DNA of 64,000 bases from positions 45,337,517-45,401,516 of the forward strand of contig NC_081411.1 of the NCBI RefSeq assembly GCF_030272615.1. Direction: 5' to 3'. Made by a program: the position numbers and the translations under genes. This DNA comes from Cryptomeria japonica. Taxonomy: Eukaryota > Streptophyta > Pinopsida > Cupressales > Cupressaceae. A model generated the notes under the pieces. That model searched no databases and was not told the origin of the DNA. It saw only the letters and a program-made list of their open reading frames with translations. The first letter of the stretch is position 1, and every line of letters begins with the position of its first letter. Below, piece after piece: positions 1 through 12,262 of the stretch.

Positions 1-1667
1 CACAAATGTGATGTTGTCCTGCTGAGATGCGTTTTCTCTACAATTGATAATTGCTAATTTCATAGATGCAGTTTTAGGTAACTCATATGTGATAATATAT
101 TGCACAAATACCTTTTCAGAATAGAGACACATTTTAACCAATTTATGCAATATTCTTATAATTTTTTGATGATCAAATATGTGATTTAGCCCAGCACAAA
201 TGCGATTTGTAGAAAAAGACACAATTTTATTTATCACACATGCATTTTCAGACCACAGACATGGTTTAAACTAACATAGACGTGTTTATGGGAAAATTTT
301 GTTAGCTATCCTAAATGTTGCAACTGTTGAATGTGCCTACACCTAACTATTGAATATCTAGTAGGAAGAAAGCATAGAAAATAATTAAGACATAATGTCT
401 GAAGGTGATTTTGTCAAAAATGTGAATGTTATGTGTATGTCCAATAGGTCAAATCAGCACAATTTCCATGGGTCTAGCACAATCAAAGACACATAAAGCA
501 CTTCTTACACTAATGTCAATATTCTCATGGCATTAACTTCAGCCCATAACCTGGAATCTCAGTCGGCTCAAGTGTAGGGACACCTTAATGGGTGTATTCA
601 CTAATTTTGCAATTTTCATGAGTGGAAAGCTATGGGTCTCTAGGACTGGAAGGATGACCCTATCACCCTCTTCTTGGATATCTACAAGTATCTTATGCTA
701 GGCCAAGGATTTGTCTCATCTCACAAGAGTGTTATGGTGAGTATATTGGAGGCAAATCTAGCTATCCCCTTGCACTGAAATTATCGCTATGTTCAGTTAA
801 AATAGGGTGGACCACTATTCTAAAGGTGTCCAGTTATGTTTTGAGGCATATACTAGCTATAAATGTAGCGTTTTTCTCAAATTAATGAGGCCTCCCAACC
901 CTTATGGGTTTCTCATGTCACACGGATGGTAGAGGAGATTGATATTGGTATAACACATCAACATCTAGTGATAAGAGAATTTCATCTAAAACCACAATAT
1001 TTTATATAGAAAACCAAAATAAAATACTGCTTGGGTCGTTCCCTCTCACAAGATGGGAGGTAGGCCCTCTAAAAGACAATAACAATTTTACTTACACCCA
1101 AGGTGCAATGGAAGGCAAGGGGAGAGGATACTTTTGTTATCACCTTTAGGGTTCTAATCTAAACACAAGCGTACCAAAGGCAGAAGACACTTCAAGCAAG
1201 TTAATTAACCCTAAGAAAACAAAGAAAAGATCAATGAAAATATATAAGCCTAATTAAGCTAGATATTGAAATGTGAAGACACACTAAGGCTATGCCTGTA
1301 ATAAATGATTAGTAGTTTTTGATAAATTACCCCCACTTGCAAGCACACTCATTAGGTTAATTTTAGAAAATCCAAATCCAAATATGAAAAAGGGGCCTTC
1401 AATAATAAGGTTTTTATTTTTTTAGATAGTTGCACCACTTCATTAGTCCAAGCAAAGGGTTAGGAAAAAAGCCAAATCTAAAAAATAAAACCCTAGATGC
1501 AAAATGGAAAATTAAAAAATGTAGGAATGTAGACGCGATTATACCTAATGTAGACACGTAAATATGATGAAGGCATGAAATTATTCAAACACAGAAACAA
1601 ATTGTAACCTAGAAAACAAAACAAGACAATGCAAGCACCGAAAGAAACATTGCAAACACAAGATTTG

Positions 1668-1895
1668 AACATACATGTGAAAATAAAGGTCGCAGATGTG
1701 AAATCTGGAAACTTGAAATTTGTAAAACAGATTAGAACATGGAACATAGATGCAAAAAGATATGTCACGAATGCGATATGGGAACACAGATGCAAAAATA
1801 ATGGTCTCAAATGCAAAATCTAGAACCTGAAACTTGCAAAATAGATCAAAACACAAAACAAAGATGTAAAAAGATATGTCATGAATGCGGTATCA
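1668..1895. repeat. 114-bp tandem duplication in E7 leader
   Basis: Two diverged copies (1668-1781 and 1782-1895) share the order: AAAATAA-GGTC, an AAATCT-GAA block, AAACTTG, CAGATTAGAACA-like, and GATGCAAAAAGATATGTCA followed by GAATGCG. Similarity is high but has many substitutions. No coding role is seen; the small reading frames here are by-products of low stop density. Confidence 0.6.
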
Positions 1896-1977
1896 CCTAT
1901 AATCATCGCTGATCTAACCTGTAACTTAACAAAAAAAGACTAAAACTGCAAATGAATATTAAAAACTAAGCGACAAA

Positions 1978-1996
1978 GGTCCCACTGGGCATGCCA
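1978..1996 (-). promoter_or_regulatory. E7 primer-binding site
   Basis: On the minus strand, three bases past the LTR end, the sequence reads TGGCATGCCCAGTGGGACC. It begins with the TGG that pairs with a tRNA CCA end. It is not the initiator-Met type seen in E2, E3 and E4. The tRNA partner is not identified. Confidence 0.5.
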
Positions 1997-1999
1997 AAA

Positions 2000-2690
2000 T
2001 GTGTGAGGTGAAAAATGATGATGACAAACTATTAAAAAACCACAAAGATACAACCACAAGCAATCCTATTTCTACAATAAAAAATTCACCATACACTAAT
2101 GAAGAAACGTAAGAACATACAAATTAATAAATTGAAATAATAATACCATTCACATGCCAAGTTTGATCTCCATTGTCTCCTATCTCCATTGATCTTATTT
2201 GATATATTTTCTCTCAAATTGATTGATTAGGTGCATTAGAATTAGAAGGATAAAATAATCATGTTATATAGAAGACACTCTATAAAATGGACAGATATGA
2301 TTAAGAGGTGAAAAGACAAATGGTAGGCTAGGATTAAAGGGTAGGTAGGAAATATAATTAAATATGAAGGGGGTAAGTAGAGGAAAATTAAAAGATAAAT
2401 GACATATGTCATAGAAGGAAAAAAGATAATGAATTAATTAAATAAATAAATATTTATTTAATTAATAGAGAAAGTGGGACCAATTAAATAAATAAAATAT
2501 TTATTTAATTTAGGAAAAAAAAAAATTAAACAAATAAAAAATGTTTATTTAAATGAGCAAAGGATTAGAAGAGGAAAAATGAATTAATTAAATAAATAAT
2601 AATTTGTTTAATTAATATAAGGCTTAGGAAAAACTAATTAAATAAATATAATATTTATATAATTAAACAAGACAATTTTATGTGTCTATA
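2000..2690 (-). repeat. E7 5' LTR
   Basis: About 690 bp between TG at 2000 and TATA at 2690; on the minus strand it would begin TA (mutated TG) and end CA. The right half (2420-2680) is a string of AATTAAATAAAT-type AT-rich motifs, like the U3 of E1. No partner LTR lies in the window, so the outer end is inferred from similarity to the E1 LTR start and is not proven. Confidence 0.5.
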
Positions 2691-2778
2691 GATAGTTGTC
2701 AATAAAGATGGCATATCTTGGTTCTGACAACACCATCATTTCCCTTGCATACATCAAACAAACTAGCTAAGTCAGAAT

Positions 2779-4372
2779 CTATGATTCAATATAGTCAATT
2801 TGTTCCCTGACTTTATTGGTGGCACTGGGCCATCTTAAACAGTAACAATACAACCGCACAACATCTTCAATGCAAATCCTACAATTCTTCAAGTAGACAT
2901 TTAATTTATGATGTTCCTTTGCATATTTCCCAGTCATCTTAATATGCAGATTCATCAATGTATTAGCTTCTATGGTAAGTAGCTTTTCCTTACTCTTCTT
3001 TGTATCTTCATAGCTAGTATCCTTTGAAGCCATATACTCAGCTAGAATTTCTAGCAAGACTTCCAAAAATTGATCAACAACATCATTAGGAACTAAATTG
3101 GTCCAAGTCAAATAAGAAACAAATGCTTATTCAATAATCACGTGATCATAGGTTGGTACTACAAGTTACAAATGACCTATAGCTTTAAGTCCATTAGGGA
3201 AATCAAGCATATTAAATACTTCGTATACTTCAATAGGGTCTCCCCTAAAATATGTATGGGAAGACAGCATTCCTTTTAATACAAATATATTTTATTTATC
3301 ATCTTCGTCTAGTTCATCTTCTTCACTTTCCATAATTATAGTTTCTGCCCTTTTCTTCCTAACAAAAGGAACTCATTCAAATTTCATCATTATAGGAAGA
3401 AACAACATGTAAGAGGAACAAGCCTCTATGGATATCTTAGATAACCTTATAAATCTCCTGACAATTTAATTATGTCCTCCTAAGTATGCACACATCTCCT
3501 TCTAGTCATGTCTCTCCAATAATTTCATAAGTAGCCATAATTTCATCAAAATTCCTAAACTTTTCTCTACATATATCCTTGGGCAACATGAGATGAATTT
3601 TTACAAGTTTCATGCATTCTTCTTTAGATATTTCATGGAGAAGTTTGGAAACCCATGAAATCTAAGGTTCTACCACTTCCATGAAGTAATTGTCATTACC
3701 AACCATTTAAGTAATCTCGCTTCTTTACAATTCTACAATCTTTGATGGAACTCTATTTCTAATGACCATCTCCTTGTAGAGGTCCTTGAAAACACACAAC
3801 AGGCCACATCACAGTCCTTCACATTATGTATATAGTCTTTGATCTAAGACCACTAATTATATCTTCTCTCCATACAATACTATTCTTAGCAAGCAATGCA
3901 TTTAAGAAGTAAAATATTGAGACAACATTAAGACATCCATACTGTAAGGGTACAATTATTTCTTTAGCCTTAAAATATTATCTAGCAACTAAATTCTAAA
4001 TATTTCATATAAATCATAATCTCTTTCCCCCTTCACCTTTTGATGAGTAATATATATGGCCATGGAGGATGAAGATCCCTCCCTATTTGTAAAGAAAAGT
4101 TGATATGGTATTCTCATTTTTTCATACCTTATAGCTTCATTCTTTACTGAGTTCAAAACTTAAACCTCTCTTATGGACCATAGACTAGTCACATCATTTA
4201 GGGTGTCCTTAGTAATCAAGTATGGATGATCTAGCCATATATAATCTTCATGAATTCTAATCAGTACAACCCTTACCACTTCTTCCCTCAAGAAATAAAT
4301 ACATTCCATGTATCTATCATCATATACCCTAGATTGGAAATTTGTATTTGAGCTTCTGCATATTATCAACAA
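2779..4372 (-). pseudogene. E6 unknown ORF (relative of the E3 ORF), decayed
   Basis: Read on the minus strand this shows long protein-like stretches broken by stops and frame changes. The first contains LITKDTLNDVTSL, then come a segment with LLDN and LKK spacing, a middle part with a VSKLLHEISKEECMKL-like helix, an acidic stretch (about 3300-3340), and the clean 110-codon end at 2779-3111 (Leu/Glu/Lys-rich, with a Cys-containing LKNCRICIEDVVRLY segment). It occupies the place where pol should be. The E3 ORF has the same order of cues (ITKQSIHAITGL, then YDL...LL.N...LKK), so I treat them as one family. Function is unknown, and I do not recognise a named domain. Confidence 0.45.
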
Positions 4373-5069
4373 GATAGGTTACTTTGAAATTACTGACCTT
4401 GATATGATCATATTCATCCAAAGTAACATGAATGTAGTAGTGAATATCTTCCTTATGAATGATATTGGTGTGAACAAGAGAAGAAGCACCAATAAAGTCC
4501 TCTTTCATGGGTTTGAGCTGATGGTTCTTGAAAACAGGTCCTGGTTTACCATAATACTTACAATTTTAGAATTTAATATTAAAAACCAAATCTCAAGAAA
4601 TACATCTATTCGTATGCAACTTTAATTGATCAATTTTGCACCCAAAAGCTACTAAAATTTGTAAGTTATCATAATGAACTTAAAGGTCATATTCATTTTA
4701 CCTACGCACTTAGGGTTTCACTAACTTAAATGTATTAAATACCATTACAAAATATAGAGTTGATACTCTGTTTTGTCACCTTTTACAAATAATGCTCTAA
4801 ACCAACAAAACCATTCAATATCATCTAGAATTATACTCCTAACTACTATCATGTTGAAAGAAACTCAACATCCTAACCATAGGACATGCACAAGATTTGT
4901 ATTCAATTCCCCCCCTCAAATAATGCATATTTTCTCAATTTCTACAAGAGGAATCAAGACCAATAGTAGGTGTAGACACATCTTCAACCCTTTTCTCCAT
5001 ATTTCCATCATATTTATTTACCCACATCTTTTTCATCTTCTCCTTTTCAACATTTACATCAATCTTCTT

Positions 5070-7508
5070 TTCTGGAATATTCTTCCCATTTCTTCCTCTA
5101 CAGAATTTGGCAGTATGTCCAATTTTGTTACAATTGTAGCATATACAAGACCTTTCTACAAACCATTTTCATTTCTATTTCCATTCCTTCTCAAATTAGA
5201 CCTGCACACAATAGCCTTGTGCCGATACATGTTGCAAGAATTGTTGGCAATATTGCATTATAACAGACAATGAAAGATTGTTGGCATTTCTTAAGGATAT
5301 TGAGAAGGTTGTTGATGATTATGGATATAACTGATTAAAGATTTTTTACTATCTTGATATTATTATTTTGTCATTGATGTCAAGAAATTGATTTTCTAAT
5401 TCAGTATGATGTTGCCATATCTTGAGAAGTATGATATAAAGATTATAAAGATGTGGGTAAAAGACACAGGAAAGAATATGATGAATAAGGGGATGAATAA
5501 GGTATTCAATGGGAAACTACTACCGAGTTAGACAATGATGAGATCATGATGTTTTAGATTGTTTTAACATCATACATATGTTGTAAATTGTAAAGGTCAA
5601 TACTATACTATGTTATCAAGCAAAGAACCTAGTCGGTAAACCCTAAGGAACATAGTCGGTAAACCCTAAGGTTATCTCTATCGATTAATGAAGCGAAATG
5701 TCTACCGAGTGGAGTTTAGTATTCACCGAGTTGTTACCGAGTTGTAACCGAGCTATAACAGAATGTATTAAATGTTTACATGCAATATTTAATGAAGGAA
5801 GCTGATGAGCTGGAGTGGATTAAATGATTGGTAAGCCGTGGAAGAAGTTTGTTAACGAATCTAAGGCAATGGAAAGTTGGCATGAAGATCTACAGCTCAG
5901 ATTGAACCGCAATACCCTGGCACAAGTTCCAAGACTATTATGCAAGTTCCAAGGTGGGGTAAAATGTTTTCAGATGGAAAGGTGCATTGAACCTGGACAA
6001 GATTGAAGATCTGATGGCTATGATTGATCATGGGAAATATGATCAAGGAGATTAAGCGGTTACCTAATTGTTTATAAATAGGAAACTATTGATAAACAAT
6101 GCATGTGGGCAAGTGTATGCACAGGGATGCTACATAGTGATTATCGAGCATAGAAGCTTGAAGACCTATTAGAATAACAGAGTATAGAAGCCCAGCAAAT
6201 AGACAAGATTAGTTCTATGTCTAGATTGTATTGAACAAATAGGAATCTGCTTTAGCATTTTAGATGTGAAGTTGCAGATAGATTTTTATTACTGTTATTT
6301 TGTGAAAAAGACAAAAAATCTCTCAACCGAGTAGACTTAACAGTCTTATATGTAAACCCTCTAGCAAGGTGACATTTTGATTGAGTGTTTGAAATCCTTT
6401 AACAAGGTCACTTCTAACAAAGTGAAGATCCTAACAGATCTAAGGGAAATCCCTTAACCGGGTCACATCTAGCAATGTGTTTGTAATCTTTAACAGGATT
6501 TGCTTTTAACCGAGCATACTCTAGAAGAGTATATTTCTTAATGGGTCCAAAATTCCATAGTGGTTTTTCCCTATTTGGGTTTCCACGTTAAATCTGGTGT
6601 TATGATGTTTATATTGTTCATATGCTTTTGAGTTTGCATGTTTAATAGTTTTGGTTATATTACTCATATATATGTTACTGAGGTTGAATCTGATGTTTTT
6701 ATGGATGATTAAGTTTGTATGATTCACCCCCCCCCCTTCCATCTTGTTGGCTATTGGATTTGTACTTATATTAAGTATCAGAACTATCAAGAATAACAAT
6801 ATCAATTGAAAATTTGATAATTTCTACAATAATTAGTATTTCCATATCCATTTAAATTCATCCTACTTCTATATTCATTTTCCTCATATCCAAAGTTATT
6901 ACGATTATAACATTGATCATTAAATGATTATGATCCAATCTGACTTTGACATTCACTTTCTTTGTATCCAGACTTCTTGCATGAAAAATACTTACCACTA
7001 AAAGTTAGTTAGTACCTACTTTGAATAGGAGGAGTCTATGAAATTATTCTTATCCTAAAATTGATTGAAACCTTGTTGATCATCATTATTGTTCACCAAT
7101 TCATCCTTGACCTTTTCCTTTCCTTTACCTTCTTTGCTTGGAACTTTTCAAATTTCAAATTCATCAAAACCAAGTTTTCCTTTGTCTTTGTTATGTTCTA
7201 AGCACTCAACATCATATTGAGCACTTCACTACCAACTTTAAGCTCCAATCCTTTATCAATCTCCTCCTTTGCATCCTTTAATTCCTTCTTCAACAAAGTC
7301 ACTTCTTTTCCAAGTCTAGTACACTCTTTTGTCTTGTTACTTCTAGCTTTGCTTCTAGATCATTCATAATCTTTCTTCCTTCATTATATATCTTTCTGAG
7401 ATAGGCAATATTTTTTTTTCTTGCATTTATTTCTTCTTTCATATAGATATGGTAGAGCATGTCTAAATTCTCCTTCCATATAAACAATAGCTTCAGAATC
7501 CCACTCAT
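5070..7508 (-). pseudogene. gag: E6 gag remnant: coiled coil and zinc knuckles, split by an LTR
   Basis: Downstream of the E6 primer site, minus-strand frame 7299-7508 is a Lys/Glu-rich coiled-coil-like segment (KKNIAYLRKIYNEGRKIMNDLEAK). Further on, CCHC knuckles appear in decayed form near 6870-6990 (SCKKSGYKESEC, with His changed to Tyr). On the other side of the inserted LTR, near 5100-5150, there is one intact knuckle, CYNCNKIGHTAKFC. Spacing C-x2-C-x4-H-x4-C is that of retrotransposon nucleocapsid. The order coiled coil then several knuckles is the same as in the E4 and E3 gag. Many stops; not functional. Confidence 0.55.
5279..6768 (+). repeat. Copia-type LTR inserted in E6 gag (truncated element)
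   Basis: Starts TGTTGGCATT exactly like the E4 LTR and has the same terminal GATTCACCCCCCC block near 6720. A TATA box (TATAAATA, 6073-6080) is followed by a region rich in ACCGAGT/ACCGGGT words. After the LTR, TTAAGTATCAGAAC (6771-6784) looks like a mutated initiator-Met primer site, so this is probably a 5' LTR whose internal region was deleted and not a clean solo LTR. The 3' boundary is approximate; I could not find a matching target duplication to AAGAT at 5274-5278. Confidence 0.6.
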
Positions 7509-7589
7509 TTACATACATATTATTTTCTTTAAAGATAGTATTTAAATCTTGGATCTACCTCAGTGGTTAAATTATTTCTTCAGGAAGTA

Positions 7590-7603
7590 GGTTTTGATAC
7601 CGA
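7590..7603 (-). promoter_or_regulatory. E6 primer-binding site
   Basis: Minus strand TCGGTATCAAAACC, one base from the LTR end; a mutated form of TTGGTATCAGAGCC, the usual site for initiator-Met tRNA in plant Copia elements. Confidence 0.5.
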
Positions 7604-7604
7604 T

Positions 7605-9060
7605 TGTTGAACACTACAAGATAGCTGAGAGGGGGAGTGAATCAACATATACTAGAAACATGATTAGATTTAAATTCTTACTTTACCATTATTCTTATCA
7701 ATATGTATGAAATAAAATAACATAAATAACTAAACAAAGCACACACTAACACCAAGATTTTCACTTGCAAAACCTAAACTAAGAAAAACTATAGTGAGAA
7801 ACAAGCTTACTATATATATAATTGATTACAGAGTTTATGCCAAAGGCCATGGAGCTTATTGCTCTAGAATATAATTTGTATGATAAGGTGCACAACCTTA
7901 AGGAAAGATATAGTAATTAGTTGCACACACTAAAGATCACTTCTTCAAGGAAAGATAAATTTATTCTAATATAAAGATATCAATAAGATTGAACTATAGG
8001 AAAAGCTTCTAGCAGAATGTTGATAAAAATTCTCAAATTAGTACACATCTGAAATAGTCTTCATCTCTACTCTGCTATAGATCCAAACCTCTAAACTATA
8101 TCCTAATGACTTTGAACACCATATACACCTCATCAATATAATAATTTTTCCTCTATTTATCAAGTGCAACCTCAATAACACCCACTAGGTTAACCTAATA
8201 AGACGTAACATGTTCATACATAACTATCAACCCAAAACAGTCTACAAGGAAAATGTAGAAGGAAAATTAAAAATTCGAAGGACAATACCATGTCGAAACA
8301 CCTTCTAGAGACTCCCAAAATAACTCCTATGCAACCGCACACTATTGCATGGACCAAAATAAAAATGAGTCAGCCCAAACAATAAAATAGTTAAGTTACA
8401 CCAACATAACTAAATCAATCTTCAATATAGACCACAAACATTACGTGTGGATGGGCAAAAAGGTAACAAGAAACATATTGGACACCAAAACTGTGATCTA
8501 CAACAATCCATCCAACTAAGTTTTGAGGAAAACAACACATCTATTCATATGACTGGACTACGTCAGCACTGAACAAAACTCAGATATAAGTAACTTCAAC
8601 TGCAAACCACTTGAACACCTAAAAGCTTAAATTTAATAAGACATTACATCCATAAAGATAATACTACAACTATATAATCATCCATCATAGATCCTTCATA
8701 AATCGGAGAAAAAAGCCTTCTATACCATCTTAGTGCCATTTTATTATCTAGAACACAAACCAATGTGTCTTCAACTGAACAACAATAAAACTTATGAAAT
8801 ATAAAGAATATGTACTCACAACTACCATACTTTAAATGCATAATCACCAGATAGACATTTATGAAAGATGGATCAAAATCCAAATAGATAGATTGTTCAC
8901 TAGAATAGACACACTTCTATAAAACACAATTCCAAGCCATGAGGATTGCCAACAGAGCTTCAGAAACTTCACAAAACAATATGTCATGCTATTTAGAAAT
9001 CCTTCAAGTGAGTTCCCTATATCCATATGCCTTCAACTCTAACCAATGGTCATTACATTG
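7605..9060 (-). repeat. E6 5' LTR, proximal part
   Basis: Begins (plus strand) TGTTGAACACTACAAG followed by a GAGAGGGGGAGTGAATCA block, the inverted form of the GATTCACCCCCTCTC end seen in the E3, E4 and 5279 LTRs. It is cut at 9060 by E1 and resumes at 27145. It contains no gene; small frames here are not supported. Confidence 0.55.
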
Positions 9061-10547
9061 TGTAGACGTATAAAAATGACCATATTCCTAAATGAATATT
9101 TTATGTTCATTTCTCTATTTAATTAAATCCAATTTAATTAAATTATCCACATTCCACTATTTAATTAAGTAAATTACTCGATTAAATTCACTATACCCAT
9201 GTAGTGAATAAATCATTTTATTCAATTAAATTCCCCCTATCCACTTTTAATTAAATTCAAATTTAATGAAATAGTTATCCTAAATTGAATAAATCTAATT
9301 TATTTAATTTCCCCAAATTGCAACCAAATTGAATGAAAATCATTTAATTCAATTAAATCATTATCCCTCCATCCACTTGCAAAATCCTACATCTCCCACT
9401 TGCCTTCCTAAACCCCTATCTAATCCCTTCTAGACTCTTCTAATCGCTTCTAATTAGCCTAACCCATCTTCTAAACTTTGTCACATCCCTAAGCAAGGGG
9501 AGGTCACTTCTCAAATCCTCAAAGTCTTTGATAACCATTAAAGGCTTCAAGCCTCCAACCACTTAATTCCTCAAAGTCTTTGATAACCATTAAAGGCTTC
9601 AAACCTTCAACCACTTAATTCCCCAAAGTCTTCATAACCATTAATGGTTAACCCAAACCCTCTTACATGGTTAAATTATTTCTTTTAACTCAACCTTCAT
9701 CCAACCCAAGGGTCTCATCAAGCATTTAATGCTTTGACCATGATTATCTCTTAATCATTTGCACAAAGGTTTATCCTTGGATTAACTCTTAATCTAGTGG
9801 GTAATCTTAATTTAGACTTGACCCTTACCTTCTAGATAACCATAAGGTCTTCTCAGACATTTAATGTCTCCTACCCCTTCTCTCAACCCAGCCCTATGTT
9901 GACACTTGTCACCATTTCATTGGTGCAAATTGCAAACATGGATCCCCAACTTTCAAACTCAACCCTTGACCAACTCTTTCAATCCTGATCATCCATTGCC
10001 CTGTTTTTACTATAAATAGAGCTCTCATTCCTCCATTTTGATCATCCTCCAAATTTGTAGTATCACACTTATGCTCAAATACATTCAAGCTTTCATACAT
10101 CATTTTTATGCTCATCATTTTAGCCTCTTTGAAATCAGGAATTAGTCTAAATATGCATGTTTAGAGTATTTCTATTATCATTAGCTTAAATTATTAACTA
10201 ATATAGTATGCTAGGATAGTTTGTTTACTAACCTTGTCATCTTCTAGTTAGTTTATTGCATTTCTAGAATCATGCATAGCTTAGGATGTATCTCATATTA
10301 AAATCTCTCGAAGCATCCCTCGTTCTTGCATTTTCCATCCCTAAACCATTTTGCTCAGTGATCTGAGAGCAAAAACATTGGTTTGAGGGACATTGTAAGA
10401 TAGGGAACCATGGGACCCACCTTGGGAAGCTGAGTTATACTTCATGACTCCATAGCTTGCACCAAGAAGTCCTGTGTGTGTGTGTGGACAAGTCTTTTAG
10501 AATATTTTCACATATTGAGTTCTATCGACCCGCTTTTCCCACATACA
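9061..10547 (+). repeat. E1 5' LTR
   Basis: TGTAGACG...CATACA, 1487 bp, equal in length to the 3' copy. U3 carries AT-rich TTTAATTAAAT runs (9120-9360). A tandem unit of about 54 bp is repeated 2.5 times at 9517-9650 (CAAAGTCTTTGATAACCATTAAAGGCTTC-type units, first 20 bases CAAAGTCTTTGATAACCATT). The TATA box is at 10011. The last 40 bp contain a (GT)n run. No coding capacity. Confidence 0.92.
10011..10018 (+). promoter_or_regulatory. TATA box of E1 5' LTR
   Basis: TATAAATA in a GC-richer context, preceded by CCATTGCC; conserved in the other LTR at 26603-26610. Transcription would start about 30 bp downstream, making R/U5 about 500 bp. Confidence 0.65.
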
Positions 10548-10551
10548 TTTC

Positions 10552-10569
10552 TGGTGCCCACCGTGGGGC
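10552..10569 (+). promoter_or_regulatory. E1 primer-binding site
   Basis: TGGTGCCCACCGTGGGGC, four bases after the LTR end. It starts TGG as expected for pairing with a tRNA 3' CCA end. It differs from the initiator-Met site used by E2-E4. The tRNA is not identified here. Confidence 0.7.
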
Positions 10570-10656
10570 TCAACCCCATATATCAAATCAGTTTTTAAAA
10601 TTAACCACATTTGCAGGTTTGCGGGAAATAGAAATCAACACATGGGAAACATTCCC

Positions 10657-11071
10657 TAGCGCATCCAGTTAATAGTCTAGTGCATCCCGCTTACTGTTTA
10701 GCACGTGGGGTCTATACTCTAGCGCGTAAAGTCCTTTCTTTAGTGCATAACCCCCACTAATCTTTTCCTGTAGGTCTCAGTGTAGAAGAAAAATAGAGTA
10801 GCGCATCTGAAAAATGGTTTGGCGCATCGGGTCTGTTAAATAGCGCATCAAATTCACTATCTAGTGCATGGAGTCCATCATCCAACGCGTGAAGTCCATC
10901 TTTTAGTGCATAAAATCATTACTTTTCCTGTAGGTCTCAACGCAGGAGAAAACCAGAGCAGCGCTTCCGACGCATAGAGTAGCGCATCCAGAAAATAGTG
11001 TAGCGCATTTAGACACAATTTTAGCACATCTAGGTTATATTGTAGTGCATACAGTCCTTTCTATAGCGCAT
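10657..11071 (+). repeat. Motif array A1: TAGCGCAT-like word every 21 bp (16 copies)
   Basis: Copies start at 10657, 10678, 10699, 10720, 10741; 10799, 10820, 10841, 10862, 10883, 10904; 10980, 11001, 11022, 11043, 11064. Within each block the step is exactly 21 bp while the 13 bases between copies vary, so this is not a plain tandem duplication. Variants are mainly TAGTGCAT, TAGCACAT and TAGCGCGT, the changes expected from CpG deamination. Blocks are separated by a repeated spacer (TTTCCTGTAGGTCTCA at 10764 and 10924). In one frame the unit reads Leu-Ala-His/Arg-x-Val-x-Ser, but stops interrupt it. Confidence 0.85.
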
Positions 11072-12262
11072 CACAGACAGAGAGCAAAAAATTAAAATTG
11101 TAACCGAAATAAAATTTAGACTTGTAGAAGTCCACCAAAATCCAGATTTTCTAACTATTCGATTGGAATTTTGCAAGACTCTGACAATTTCTTGCAGGTA
11201 GAGTTGGAAATTTTCTTTTATCGATTTCTTTTGTTGACCACCAAGATCGAAAATTTTGCTTTGTTGAACAATTCTTTTTCATAGATCAGAAAATCATTGC
11301 CTTAAAAGGATAAAATAAATGCCATGTTTTCATGGAGCAACATCTCCATATAGATTTTAGGCAATCATTGTCTTAAAGGCTAAAAAGAACAACTTGATTG
11401 CCTTGTTTCGAAAGTGAAAGGAATATGCTCTCCCCTTAACTGGGTGATCAAAAATCCAGACCACTCTTAAAAGCTTTCTTTACTTCAAGCAATAAAACCT
11501 TTAGCAAGCCTGCCTTCCCGAGGAGTTGAAATCAACTCTTAAAGCCATTTATGGTCGGTGTGAAGGGAACGACCTAAGTGGGGAACGACTTTGATGCCAA
11601 GAATTCCAACCCACTATAATCAAACGTGGAAAGTGACGAAAGTCCTTTTCAACGATTGCACGCAGTGATTAGCCTTCCCCCAGTATCCTTGAGATACGTA
11701 AAGCCTTTGTTCTAAAGGTTGGGAAGCCTCCTGAGAGAGTTTATCACTGACGGCCGAACGGGAAGCCTGATTACGAACCATAGAAATAGAAGCTTTGAAC
11801 CAAGTCAGTAACTAGACATTTATAACATCATAGTGCAAGGGTGGGGAAGAATCCACCCCTAAGATTACTCACCATATATCTCCCAAGATAACTACTCAAC
11901 TGTGAAGCGATTCACTTTGGGTTAATTTCTGGCAAAAGGCAAAAAAATGGGCGCCCCCTAGGGGGTGACATGGCTATTTGAGCTGACGGAGTATCGAGAC
12001 TAGTGGGCTATGATGTTATTTATGACCCTTGACTAAAGAGTCTTTCTGAGGTGTATTATTCATATCAAAACCTGTTAAAACATTGGGGATTTGAACACAT
12101 CCTTGAAGAACATACACTTTTTGTTATATTAGGCAAAATGGTTGTATTTTTTGTGCCATGCTTGCTTTTACTACTTCAAAAAATCATCCATTGAACTTGA
12201 AAATCTCACAACAAAAGTTCAAAATTTGAAAAAAATCAACCAAAAGAAAAATCAGGGCAGTT
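11072..12262 (+). other. E1 leader between arrays A1 and A2, no gene seen
   Basis: About 1.2 kb of untranslated leader without a sustained reading frame or clear repeat. A possible 3' splice signal (TTTCTTGCAG, 11190-11199) occurs, but I found no convincing donor upstream, so no intron is called. Confidence 0.5.

Larger units (their letters stand above)
1..2690 (-). mobile_element. E7: left-truncated Ty3/Gypsy element (5' LTR, primer site, leader)
   Basis: A minus-strand LTR element enters from the left edge. Its 5' LTR (2000-2690) is followed on the minus strand by a primer-binding site and about 2 kb of non-coding leader. No gag or pol is reached before the window ends. The LTR start on the minus strand (TATAGACACATAAAATTGTC) resembles the E1 LTR start (TGTAGACGTATAAAAATGAC), and both LTRs are rich in TTTAATTAAAT-like runs, so E7 is probably a Tat-type relative of E1. 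The leader is full of short words such as CACAAATGCGAT, CACAGATGC and GTAGACGCG, recalling the motif-rich leader of E1, but without clean periodicity. It sits directly against the E6 ORF (first readable at 2779), so E7 appears inserted in E6. Confidence 0.6.

Noticed and set aside
5279-6768. Clean solo LTR
   Set aside because: It is followed by a primer-site-like sequence and no matching target duplication was found.
11190-11199. Leader intron in the sense transcript of E1
   Set aside because: An acceptor-like TTTCTTGCAG is present, but no convincing donor precedes it.
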